Below, piece by piece: positions 29,164 through 40,564 of a stretch of DNA of 64,000 nucleotides; position 1 is the first letter of the stretch; every line of letters starts with the position of its first letter. The position numbers and the translations under genes are program-made. Below the pieces are notes generated by a model. It saw only the letters and a list, made by a program, of their open reading frames with translations. It had not been told where the DNA came from and made no database searches. Source of the stretch: Dendrolimus kikuchii (taxonomy: Eukaryota; Arthropoda; Insecta; Lepidoptera; Lasiocampidae); NCBI GenBank assembly GCA_019925095.2, contig CM034390.1:2343501-2407500 (forward strand), in the 5' to 3' direction.

Positions 29164-29349
29164 TCTGTCACTGTTAGTGTGACGTTTACGTATGTTGGGA
29201 ATGTCGTTGTTCTCAATGGCAACTATGCAAACGGCCAAAGGTGTTGGAGGCAGAACCGGAATTGGCGTATTGTGTCTGAATAGAGCTTGAAGTCCGCCTT
29301 TCCTACACTTTATGCGATCTTTGACGAAACCTAGTGGCGTAGTTTGCAT
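29164..29349 (-). pseudogene. Unidentified coding-like fragment
   Basis: Open for 62 codons to TGA/TAA-rich flank: GFVKDRIKCRKGGLQALFRH, NTPIPVLPPTPLAVCIVAIE, NNDIPNIRKRH. Composition looks like real protein rather than AT noise, but there is no clear splice acceptor, neighbouring exon or family I know. Could be a processed gene fragment or part of a TE. Confidence 0.25.
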
Positions 29350-29623
29350 TAAAAAATGCTTGAATTGATTTAAAATGAGTATATATTGAATATAAGTTAT
29401 TACTTATACTTACTGCTCCTAGGAGCTAAGTGAGCCAAACAATTCAAATCAAAGATACGGTCTTCTCGCCTTTTTATCGGCAAACTTATTTAACACATCA
29501 TCTATAGTTGCAGACTATTTCAGGTTTCTATATTTTCTGCCTCTATAGATAATAATGGGAAGCCGTTTCTGTTAGCCCAGCAGTTGTTCTCAAAAGTGTT
29601 ATTAAATTTCAATTTGCAATTTT

Positions 29624-29862
29624 GCCAGGTGGTAGGGCATTTGACCGACTGGATGGCTACCACCCCTGGTCTAAAGTATGTCGCCATAGCAACCTTGAGT
29701 TGTGTTCCGGCATTAGTGACCAGGTTCCAGTCTCCCTCCCTTAAGAGAGCAGCAGCGCATTTGTAGCACCTTTGGGGTTTTAAATGTCAATAGGCGATGG
29801 TAACCGCTTTCCATCAAGTGGGCCGTCTGCCTGTCTGCTGATCTCCTGCAATAAAAAAAAAT
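29624..29862 (+). mobile_element. LINE 3'-end repeat, family B
   Basis: GCCAGGTGGTAGGGCATTTG ... GTCTGCTGATCTCCTGCAAT plus poly(A). Confidence 0.8.
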
Positions 29863-30121
29863 ATATTTGAAGATCGCACTTTATTCACGTAAAGAGGCGA
29901 TATAAAAACTAATTTTTATGATTTTTTTATGTGTGTAACATTTTCCAAATCAGAATGAAATTTTTGTGAAACATTTATTCTTTTGAGATTTGTTTAATAC
30001 AGATTTGTTGTAAATAAATAATCAATATCTACAAAAATTTAGTAATACGCGAGAGAGGCAGTGACCTTCATTTAGGTAACTATTGAAGTGAACGCCTCAC
30101 TTGAAGTGCTTTTGAAAAATC

Positions 30122-30574
30122 TGGATGGCTGGATGGCTACCACCCCTGGTCTAAAGTATGTCGCCATAACAACCTTGAATTGTGTTCCGACATTAGTGAC
30201 CAGGTTCCAGTCTCCCTTAAGAGAGCAGCAGCGATTTGTAGCCCCTTTGGTGTTGCAAATGTCCATAGGCGATGGTAACCGCTTTCCATCAAGTGGGCCG
30301 TCTGTCTGTCTGCTGATCTCCTGCAATAAAAAAAAGATCGAAATCCTACAAACAACTTTCTTTTTTTTATTGCGCGAGTTCAGCAGACAGGCAGACAGCC
30401 CACCTGGTGGAAAGTGGTTACTATCACCAATAGGCATATAGCTGCTCTATTAAAGTATATCGGAACCTGGCCACTAATGCCGGAACACAACACAAGGTTG
30501 TTATGGTTACCCACCCAAACGGACAAATGGAGAGACCTGGCAAGAGCGCCTCGCATCACTGGGGACTCAAATTA
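30122..30574 (+). mobile_element. Compound of family B copy and inverted subfamily-B2 copy
   Basis: 30122-30341 is a plus-sense B copy ending CTGCAATAAAAAAAAG. 30358-30574 is a minus-sense variant (TTATTGCGCGAGTTCAGCAG ... CATCACTGGGGACTCAAATT). The linker AGATCGAAATCCTACAAACA recurs at 33643-33662 in the second compound copy. Confidence 0.75.
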
Positions 30575-30589
30575 TATATAGGGTTCTTT

Positions 30590-30740
30590 ATATTTCTTTA
30601 AGTTTAGTGACCAGGTTCCAGTCTCCCTTAAGAGAGCAGCAGCGCATTTGTAGCCCCTTTGGTGTTGCAAATGTCCATAGGCGATGGTAACCGCTTTCCA
30701 TCAAGTGGGCTGTCTGCTGAACTCCTGCAATAAATAAAAA
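30590..30740 (+). mobile_element. LINE 3'-end repeat, family B (short)
   Basis: GTTCTTTATATTTCTTTAAG then AGTGACCAGGTTCCAGTCTC ... CTGCAATAAATAAAAAA. The inverted counterpart is at 35126-35300. Confidence 0.75.
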
Positions 30741-30935
30741 ATATATTCAAATTGTAACAACATTCATTGTCATGACAATCTGAAATAAATGGTGCTTCAA
30801 AAATGCTCTGGTAAAATAAACCGATCAGTCGATGGCCTGGTTTGGTAATTCGTATCCCACCGCAGTATTACGCTTGTGAATAGCTTCCTCCTTGTAGTTA
30901 ATCAAATTATTATTGGTATATTCGAACTATACGTA

Positions 30936-31735
30936 CTAGGATATGCCCGCGACTTCGTCCACACTTGACTTCAAATTCCCGCAGCTATCTCATGAAAACT
31001 ATGTCGGAACAGTGCCGTATATAGCCTTTTATGCGCTCTATGCGAGCTTTTATAACTGCGCCCTAGTTTTTTTTTTAGATATTATAAGTACCCTAGCTAG
31101 AGCAATGCTATGTATAGGCTTACTTTATTTCATTCAGGGTGATAATATAACGCACAAGGACCTTGGTGTTGGTGGATCGATTGTCTAATATTTTGGAAAA
31201 TCTATTTTTTTTTAAAGAACTAGAACAAAAAAATGAGTGTGATGTTTTGTCTAATTTAACAGACGTTTTTGATGATACGTAGGTACGTATGTGTTGGAAT
31301 CGAGTACTAGGGGCGCAGCGGTAACTTATCAGGAGCAAACCGAAAAATAATAGTCCCTGGTCTGGCCATTCTTGTGCCCCCCAGAGTACGCCCTGTGCCT
31401 GGGCACTTGTGGCACCGCCCTATTTACGGCAATGTGTCGGAATAAGCTAATTTGTATGCACCCGAACAACTTCAAACCGCTCCCTGGTAAATTCCCGCGG
31501 GATCCCCGCGATAAAAAATATCACATTTTATTTCATTAAATTTGCTATCGACCAGTAAAAAAATGACATTAGAATTCGTTTTTTTTAATCATTTTAAATT
31601 ATTTCCAGACAAAATTCTCGCGGGATTCCCAGGGTAAAATGTGTCTAGAATTTGCTGTCGAGCAACGAAGACCGCATCGAAATCGGCCCAGTAGTTTTTA
31701 CGTGAATCCCGAATAAACAGACAAACCAACAAACA
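30936..31735 (-). mobile_element. Helitron-like repeat E, interrupted by a hAT element
   Basis: Minus-strand 3' end GACGAAGTCGCGGGCATATC then CTAG next to T. Internal blocks CGGGATTCCC and CGTGAATCCCG match copies at 38090-38300 and 54050-54475. A hAT copy is inserted at 31010-31434; the E sequence resumes at AATAAGCTAATTTGTATGCA. Confidence 0.65.
31010..31434 (-). mobile_element. hAT-type non-autonomous element with 8-bp TSD
   Basis: CAGTGCCGTATATAGCC ... CCGCCCTATTTACGGCAATG, flanked by TGTCGGAA at 31002-31009 and 31435-31442. Uninterrupted 425-bp relative of 18980-19967, in inverse orientation. Confidence 0.85.
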
Positions 31736-31799
31736 GACAAGAAATCTAAAAAGAATTGCATCGTGTTCTCCATCGTTTATATAGTCTATTCCAGTTGTT

Positions 31800-32670
31800 T
31801 TTTTTTAAATAGCTTTAATGTACAGACACGGTATGTATAGAATTTTATATTAATCGAATAATTTCATGAATTCTTTATAGAAAATATTATTAAGTAAATT
31901 TAAAATGAGTACTTATTAAATATAGTTATAGCCTAAATTTTATGCCCGCTCTTAGCAACAGACTGCTTTGCAATCTCAAAACCTAGCAAATGCATTTCAA
32001 AAAGTTTTATACCCCAGAATTCATGAAAGGTATTGACTTCCACCGTGTACCAATTCAAAGGTATTTATTGAGCTTACTGGGAGCTATATCATACTTTGAT
32101 ATATTCTTTATATATTTTAGCAAACATAATGGATTAGCATTATGATTAAAACAAAAAATGCACAAACGTTCATTTAAAAATCAATGAGTTGCTAGGTTTT
32201 GAAATTGCACAGCTGAGGTGGTTGCGTAACATGCAATTCAACATAAAAAGAGGTATTAGCGCAGCTTTTTGCAACTAATCTGAAGTGGCCCTAAACTTAT
32301 GCGTATTTTAAAAGTCAAATGATGAATATGGAATGATATTTGGTTTAAGTCTTTGCAACTAGGCGAGACAATTAAAAATAATTACGACACACTATGAAGT
32401 GTCTTGTATCTGCGTGATATGGCATTCGCTAAGTATTAAACAGAAGTTACGTGCGTGCTTGAAGTTCGTACATGCTATTGCGCAGAACACTATTAGAAGG
32501 TTCACAAGTAACAGAGCTGAAAAGGGAGTATTGCGTCTCGGTCGGCCACTATCCGGACTCGCATGCCATCTCTTTCGCACAACACACCGTAAGGTGTTAA
32601 CTTTTAACATTTGACTGGACCTGCGCAAACTTATGGAACTAACTTCACTCGAAGCGCATTGAAGTTTTGC
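31800..32670. other. Intergenic, unassigned
   Basis: No repeat recognised. 32390-32630 is less AT-rich with short ORFs on both strands, but none looks like a known protein. Confidence 0.35.
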
Positions 32671-32680
32671 GCAGACTACA

Positions 32681-32930
32681 CAGGTGAATTTTAAAAATGC
32701 GCCTTCGGGGCCAAATCCTAAACTATACGAAATAACCTAAAATACTCAAAGAAGTTTCGGGGCCGATTTTGACGAGAAATCAAATCAGACATCGAATCGG
32801 CTGATTTTGAAAAAACAACTGTATTATTACACCAAATCAGTGTAGCTTGTAAGGATCAACCAAAAAAAGTATTAAGTATTTCGTATAGTTTAGGATTTGG
32901 CCCTGAAGGCCCACTTGACAAATTCACCTG
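32681..32930. mobile_element. 250-bp MITE with about 50-bp TIRs
   Basis: TIRs start CAGGTGAATTT and contain GGCCAAATCCTAAACTATAC followed by GAAATA on both strands. Flanked by TACA at 32677-32680 and 32931-32934. No coding capacity. Confidence 0.85.
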
Positions 32931-33150
32931 TACATGCCTGATCGTTGTGCTACTACTCTTAACTCTCATGATTGATTATCATACAGTAGTATTGATTCTA
33001 CGCTGTGCTGTTCTAGAATACGAAGCTTAATTTCGATTGTATTTATAGCGACAATAATAAATTACGAGAATAATTTGTGAGTTTTATTATTATCAATCTA
33101 TGACGAGCCTTTCCTTTTTACTTTTTTATTTTCATGACTATGGCCTGAAA

Positions 33151-33336
33151 CCGGGGTCACCAATTAGTTTCGCTCGGGGTACGTTATAAGAAATGAAATG
33201 ATCATCGCGGTCCGCACATTTTATAGAAAATATATTAATTAAACAAATGTAATTACGGAAATAACAAAGGTATTTTTTTACTTATCAATGAGAAAAATGA
33301 ATTTTTTTTAGCGGTCCGCCATTTGGCGACCCCTGG
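33151..33336. mobile_element. Possible short hAT-like element
   Basis: CCGGGGTCACCAATTAGTTT at left and, inverted, CCAGGGGTCGCCAAATGG at right, with GCGGTCCGC near both ends. TSD not convincing. Confidence 0.4.
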
Positions 33337-33403
33337 CCTATATAATAGGATGGGCATCTTTGGCCAAGCACTTACTTTTGTATAGTTGGCTTATCAGATC
33401 GCC

Positions 33404-33840
33404 AGGTTTTGCCAGGTGATAGGGCATTTGCCCGACTGGATGGCTACCACCCCTGGTCTAAAGTATGTCGCCATAACAACCTTCAGTTGTGTTCCGGCAT
33501 TAGTGACCAGGTTCCAGTCTTCCTTAAGAGAGCAGCAGCGCATTTGTAGCACCTTTGGTGTTGCAAATGTCCATAGGCGATTGTAACCGCTTTCCATCAA
33601 GTGGGCCGTCTGTCTGTCTGCTGATCTCCTGCAATAAAAAAAAGATCGAAATCCTACAAACAACGCCCACCTGGTGGAAAGTGGTTACCATCACAAATAG
33701 GCATATAGCTGCTCTCTTAAGGTATATCGGAACCTGGCCACTAATGCCGGAACACAACACAAGGTTGTTATGGTTACCCACCCAGACGGACAAATGGAGA
33801 GACCTGGCAAGAGCGCCTCGCATCACTGGGGACTCAAATT
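33404..33840 (+). mobile_element. Second compound family B/B2 copy
   Basis: 33404-33642 is a plus-sense B copy with poly(A), then the same AGATCGAAATCCTACAAACA linker. The inverted B2 part follows (33665-33840) but lacks about 43 nt at its start compared with 30358. Otherwise colinear with 30122-30574. Confidence 0.75.
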
Positions 33841-34315
33841 AAAAGAGAATTCAATAAATAATACCTAGTTTATTCAGTAACTTAAACACAAAAGAATACT
33901 TACAAGGAATAAAATTAAATATTAAGTAAATGGCGTTTAAAGTTATGTTTACAGCATGAAAAACAAGTTGAATAACTTTATTGTCGATCACGAGTTTAAT
34001 TCTGTAAAATTCTTTGTAATTCTTGATAGAGCTACACTACTTAATTATATAAATAAATACTAGTAATGAAGATTTACACAACGAAACATTCAAATTTAAT
34101 ATTGGTAATAAACGAGTGACAGTTGCTTGGGGCAATTTTTTTTATCTGTATTTAAAAAAAAAGTCAAGAACAGTATTTATATTTTACTATTTAGCGAAAA
34201 GTTTGTGTATATGCATCACAAATAAATATATTAGAAATCCGATTTGACAACCTGGCAACATTGTGTTCCATAGATAACAGACTTCTAGCTGTCAAAGTTA
34301 AACTTTATTCTTATG
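33841..34315. other. Intergenic, unassigned
   Basis: AT-rich sequence with no recognisable gene or repeat. Confidence 0.35.
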
Positions 34316-34323
34316 TCGGGATG

Positions 34324-34620
34324 ATATTCTGCCCCATGATATTCCTCGCCCGATTAATATTAATTTCCTTCTGACTTTAGTTTATAGTAAGCATATATTG
34401 ATTCTATGTAAATTTTTAACACTTAACAATATATTCCTATAATGTAGTTGGTCTAACGTAACTGTTTGTGTTGTCTTCTCCTCAGGTTTCTTTTTTTGAA
34501 ATTTCTTGATTTTGCCAGCTATATTAGCGTCTATTAACACCTGCCTCTTTTACTATGACATTGGCAAAATCAATGCCAAAGGCTTTGGAGCCATCAACAA
34601 CAAAGATAGAATAGACTTAT
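34324..34620 (+). mobile_element. I-clade LINE relic (3' end)
   Basis: Diverged frame DILPHDIPRPINI ... ILCKFLTLNN parallels YDILPANCPRPVN ... ILCKFLTVNK of the intact ORF2. The 3' UTR block GACATTGGCAAAATCAATGC is shared with 53817-53836. Confidence 0.7.
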
Positions 34621-35125
34621 GTGGGGAAACTTCTGTCACTGTAACTTTACTTCGGGCCTATTTGGACAAATTCAATTTAACATTTTTAATCCTCATACTT
34701 TATCAAATTCTATGCTTTCCGGTTTGTGCACGTGTAACATCTAATTAAAATCAAATTCATTCAAAATACATATTAATTTATATTACATAAACATTTGACA
34801 CGGAAAACGATCTACTTACATTTATATTAATTACATAACGCATATTATAGTTATTTCCGATAATACATATTTAGTTTAGACATATCTCAATGCTCTATGG
34901 TCTTGTTTGACAATAACAGGCAGGTTGGGGAAGAAAAGCAAAATGGTCCCGAGGTGATGTAAACCTACTTTTTAAAATTTAAAACAAAACATGCGCCGAG
35001 GGCTTCTCGACACGCAAATAAAGTGAAATTCCCCTATTGCTTATCGAGGGTTGAAAGGCTATTTGTTTTAAGCGACATTTTGTGTGAGACTTAACACTAT
35101 GGGTTTTTATATCCTAATGTCTCAA

Positions 35126-35300
35126 TTTTTTTTTATTGCAGGAGTTCAGCAGACAGGCAGACGGCCCACTTGATGGAAAGCGGTTACCGTCGCCTACGCA
35201 CATTTGCAACACCAAAGGTGCTACAAATGCGTTGCTGCTCTCTTAAGGGAGACTGCTACCTGGTCACTAAACTTAAAGAAATATAAAGAACCTGATATCT
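35126..35300 (-). mobile_element. LINE 3'-end repeat, family B
   Basis: Poly(T), ATTGCAGGAGTTCAGCAGAC ... CCTGGTCACTAAACTTAAAG. Inverted match of 30590-30740, including the unusual AAACTTAAAGAAATATAAAG junction. Confidence 0.8.
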
Positions 35301-35637
35301 ACTTTCAATCTATAGACGTTCTTTTTTTTAAGTACGGTACATAGTTAGTTGGTGATGTGTTTTTCTGGGTCATTTATAACTTCAAACTTTTCCCCCGACA
35401 ATTTTTAAAAATTTCGTTTAAAACATATTACCTTTCACCCATCGTTATGTATTTTAATCATGCCATGGCATCAACCCAAAATATTAATTCGTTTATTTAA
35501 AATAGTTCTACGTCCAAAAGAATAGTGTTATTTTAAATGAAAAATGCTAATTAAAGTATTTATTTCAAAATGGAATCTTACATATTACTACTGGGTAGGA
35601 CATGATTTTAAAATGAGTTTGTAAGAGTAACATGACA

Positions 35638-35971
35638 TTTGTACTGATCCGGTACAATGTATCACTTCAAGTGAGGCGAGATTTCTATGGTTTGTACCGC
35701 GACTGTACGTTTGAACGTCATTCCCTTATTTGTCCCAAAACTTCTAGTTCGGAAATGTTCGTTAAGAATCGGATGTGATCGGCAGCGGTCACCTCAGTTT
35801 ACTAGCAGTCGTACATGTCACGTTGTCCCTCTTTGTCATGTGCATATCCGTAGAGGCGTTATTGTACTGCTGTCGTCGTTCCGTCCTCCCTTTTACATTT
35901 GAGGCGCGAGTAGTAGCGCGACAAAATATTTGAAGCATTATTTTTTAGATTTTGTACCGTATCAGTACAAA
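35638..35971. mobile_element. 334-bp element with 20-bp TIRs
   Basis: TTTGTACTGATCCGGTACAA at left; inverted TTTGTACTGATACGGTACAA at right. GC-richer interior with no gene; TSD not evident. Confidence 0.65.
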
Positions 35972-35974
35972 CAG

Positions 35975-36660
35975 ATTTTGCACGGGACAAATGTGACCGG
36001 CTCGTACATGTCCGACGCAACTCTACTTTAAATAGTAAAAAAGATAATCTTTAAATATGTAGAAAATAAAGACTTTTGAATATCCTAGCAATTAGGGGCA
36101 ATTTATCTTATTACACACATTATATTGAATTCTAACATTATTTATATAAACAAGAACAAGTGTTAAAATAACATCATACTTTTAAAATGTGGTAAAAATA
36201 ATTTGACTTCATTTACGGACTTTGGCGTCTTAAGTTGACATGTCCGTGTACAATCTACGAGGCTGCCACGTTTTTAAAGATTAGAAAAAGTAACTCAGTT
36301 GATTGTAACTGCCCGGTCGCCTATTGGGCAGTTCAGTCAGGTCAAGTCAAATCAATAGAGAGACTTTTTATCATTTTATAAAAATCGCAGCAAGTCGCAA
36401 TATATAACTTGCATATTTGTTTTTGTTTAAATATTAATAAAAAATTATTTTTTATCATGACATATTAAACTTAAGATGACAGCAATGTATTGGAAAGCCC
36501 GCTCTTTTATATGAACATTGTTTTAGAATTAACTGTCAAACATGTCAACTAGCCAATTGCTGAAATTATTCAGTACTATTCATATTATTATGGTATACAT
36601 CTGTATAATCTAACATGTTATAATAGATTTGAATCTGTAACAGTATAGGGGGATATTGTA
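35975..36660. other. PPP1R11 3' flank
   Basis: AT-rich sequence with the likely 3' UTR of the minus-strand PPP1R11 gene. No other feature seen. Confidence 0.35.
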
Positions 36661-36663
36661 TGT

Positions 36664-39600
36664 TTAGGCGGGTGGCTTGTCAGGCGGCGCGGGCGCAGGC
36701 TCGCTGGGCTGCAGTACCACCGTCGTATTGGGCTCCGATGTAATAGTTTCCTAGAATATTGCCCACTTTATAGATAGTAACATAAAACAACATGGTCGTG
36801 AGTATAAACACATCTCATTTAAAAGCGTCTCGATTGCGAATATAAAACTATATCTATTATTTAAATTATATATATATATATATATACATACATACATACA
36901 TACATACATACATACATACATACATACATAACTTCACGCCAGTCCCCTTGCGGGGTAGGCACGAACAACAGAGCGCCATTCAGGCTTATTCTTACACACC
37001 TCACTTGCTTCTTTGACATTCATAACTCTTCTCATGCACGCTCATCTGTTCTTAAGGCTCCTGACATCACCTTCTGCTAGTAAACGATCAATTTGATCAT
37101 GGAAGGTGTGTCGTGGCCTTCCACGACTTCTGCATCCATCCACTTTTGCATTGTATATCTGTTTAGTCATTCTTTCATCTCTCTCTCTCTTCACTCTCTT
37201 TCAGACCAACTCTCTTTCTTACTTCGGTATTACGAACGCGGTCCGCGAGCGTCACTCCGCAGATTTTGCGCAGTGCTCGTATCTCGACCGCGTTTACTCT
37301 ACTCTCATGCTCTCTCTTCCATACCCAACTCTCGCTTCCATACGTGAGCGTAGGATTCATTTACCGTGGTGGTGGCCGATTGCTGATGCTCGTGGTGCTT
37401 GCCGCGTCGCTTCTCCACGTGGCCGAAGCAGTGCTCGCATTCGTCGTCACTGTCCTCAGAGTCGGACTCGCCAAATTTGTGCGGTTTCTCGTATATGCAA
37501 CAGCCTGCAATTTCATATTTATACTCTACAATACACTACTACATTCTTTTCTCACTTTTAGATACCTAAACACTTTATTATTCAAAAAAAAAAAAAGAAA
37601 CACCCGACAGAAGTGATAACTTAAAGTAATCAAGTTGAACATAATAAAACTACGTTTTAACGGTTTTAAGCGCGGTAATTTTATTTGATTTTGGTTTTTC
37701 CGACGTTTCGGCCTTCCGTGATCACGGCCACTGACAAGTGGCCGAAACGTCGGAAAAACCAGAATCAAATAAAATTACCGCGCTTAAAACCGTTAAAACG
37801 TAGTTTTATTATGTATACAAGTCGCGAAAACTTAAGAAAATATTAATCAAGTTGAACTATTTAATATTGAAATTGTTTAACTTGAGCTTAAGTTATTACT
37901 TAAATTTTATGTATATAGCGCGTGGGTTAGAGTGAGAGAGGAGCCTGCCTACCGCTGCCGTATGCGTAAGAGAAAGGGAAGCCAGACTGGCGCCGTAACG
38001 CGTTACGTAACGAAGCGGTTTACCCTCCCATAAGAAGTTATCACTTCAAAAATATTTTTTAACTAAACTTATTTTCTGAAAATATAACAACATATGCCCA
38101 CGACTTCGCCCACGCTTCACTTGGAATTCTCGCGAGATTCCCGGGACACAAAATACTGCAGCATTTCAGAACGAATACAAGCTATCTTTTTGGTGAAAAT
38201 TGTATCCGAATAAGCCAATTTTTCATCCGATCAATTCAAACCACTCCCGGAAAAATTCCCGGGATTAAACATATCACATGCTGTCGATCAGTAAAAAAAT
38301 CACATTGGAATTCGTCGTCTATGTGGTGGCCGTTAAAAATGGTAAGCACTTTCCATCACAGTTGGACCATCAGCCTGTCTGCTGAGCTTCAGCATACATA
38401 CATACATACATACATACATACATAACTTCACGCGGACGAAGTCGCGGGCAGAAGCTAGTCATTTATATGTATGCTCTATTCCAGTTGTTTTTTTATAGCT
38501 TCAATGTACAGACACGGCATTTTTAGACTTTTATAATATTATATATAGATAGATCAGTGTTTTTAAACCTGTGAGTCGGGACCCCTAGGGCGGTGGGTCG
38601 CAGAGCCTTGCTCGGGGGGTCGCCGGCAACAGGGAAAAGGCAATTTAAATTTCTACCTCGTACTTAGGTACTTTCTAAGCTCAGCAGGTATTTGCAGAGT
38701 ATAAGACCCTAATAATCAATGTGAGTAACAAAATAGAGAAAAAACCAAAACTAAATCTTTTTTTATTTTTTATTGCAGGAGATCAGCAGACAGGCAGACG
38801 GCCCACTTGATGGAAAGCGGTTACCATCGCCTATGGACATTTGCAACACCAAAGTTACTACAAATGCGCTGCTGCTCTCTTAAGGGAGACTGGAACCTGG
38901 TCACTAATGCCGGAACACAACTCAAGGTTGTTATGGCGACATACTTTAGACCAGAGGTGGTAGCCATCCAGTCGGGCAAATGCCCTACCACCTGGCAAAT
39001 CCAAAAATCTTTTAAATTACTAATTCTTGTCTGTCTACGACCCAAGGGATCGCCAAAATTGTTCAACCTGTAAAGGGGTCGCGTATTCGAAAAGATTGAA
39101 AAGCACTGTTATAGATACATACATACATACATACATAACTTCACGCCAGTTCCCTTGCGGGGTAGGCACGAATAACAGAGTGCCATTTAGGCTTATTCTT
39201 ACACACCTCACTTGCCTCTTTGACATTCATAACTCTTGTCATGCAAGCTCGTCTGTTCTTAAGGCTCCTGACATCACCTTCTGCTAGTACACGATCAATT
39301 TGATCATTGAAGGTGTGTCATAGCCTTCCACGACTTCTGCATCCATCCACTTTTGCATTGTATATCTGTTTAGTCATTCTTTCATCATGCATTCTTTCCA
39401 CATGCCCGAACCACCGGAGCATTCCTTTCCTTACCTTCACCCCGACACTCTCTTTCAGACCAACTCTCTTTCTTACTTCGGTATTACGAACGCGGTCCGC
39501 GAGCGTCACTCCGCAGATTTTGCGCAGTGCTCGCATCTCGACCGCGTTTACTCTACTTTCATGCTCTCTCTTCCATACCCAACTCTCGCATCCATACGTA

Positions 39601-40514
39601 AGCGTAGGTACCAGCACCGCGTTGTGTATGGCGAGCTGGGCCTTCTGGCTGAGGTTCTTAGCGCCTAGAAGTTTACCTAACGCTCCATTCACACTATTCC
39701 CCAAATTCACTCTTCTTTCTATATCAGCGGTGTACCTTCCATCCCTGCTAAAAGCACATCCAAGATATACAAACTCATTCACTTGCTCCAGCATAACATC
39801 ATCGACCATTATCCTTGAGTTTCAGCAATAAATAAAAAGTCGAAACGTGTGCTGCTGGGACACATAGTAGAAGTGAAACTTCAACGGGCAAGTAACGCAA
39901 CGCAACGCAACAAAGTTTTACGGGCAGTATTTCAAATTTGACAAGTGCATTAACAATCTGCCCGTAAAACTTTGTTGCGTTTCATTTTTCCACTTGTCCG
40001 TTGAAGTTTCACTTCTACTATGTGTCCCAGCACACATTTCGATTTTTCGCAGGTTTACTGCAAATTATGATTTGGTTAGCTTAGGTACCCTTTTAACCAA
40101 TGCATTTTTTATTTAAACATATTTTATTTTATCAAACAAAATAACTGAATTCGATCCGGAACCAATGAAAACATCGATAGTCTACTCTAACATTATGCCG
40201 CCTCACTACGTCTAGTCTAAATTTAAGCCGCTCTTCAACGCGGCCGTAACGCTTTTTCGTGACAGAAAAATCCTAAGACCCCGTCTATCTAGAAGTTTCA
40301 AAAAACTTGAGAGGTGTCAAGGTACACCCGGATGGAACGAAATTCCTTTTGATTAATTAGTGAAGGAACTGTATTTTTTTTAAGTTATAATAATATTTTT
40401 TTTATTATTTATTATGTACAAAAATCCTGTATACACTCAACAAAAATAATCGTCGCGACACCAGACTGTTCAATGCGAAATAGAAAGACGAAACGAAAAT
40501 AACTGGCTTGCTTT

Positions 40515-40564
<50 letters not shown>

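Noticed and set aside
37106..37561. 151-aa plus-strand ORF
   Set aside because: Antisense of an RTE copy and of the PPP1R11 middle exon.
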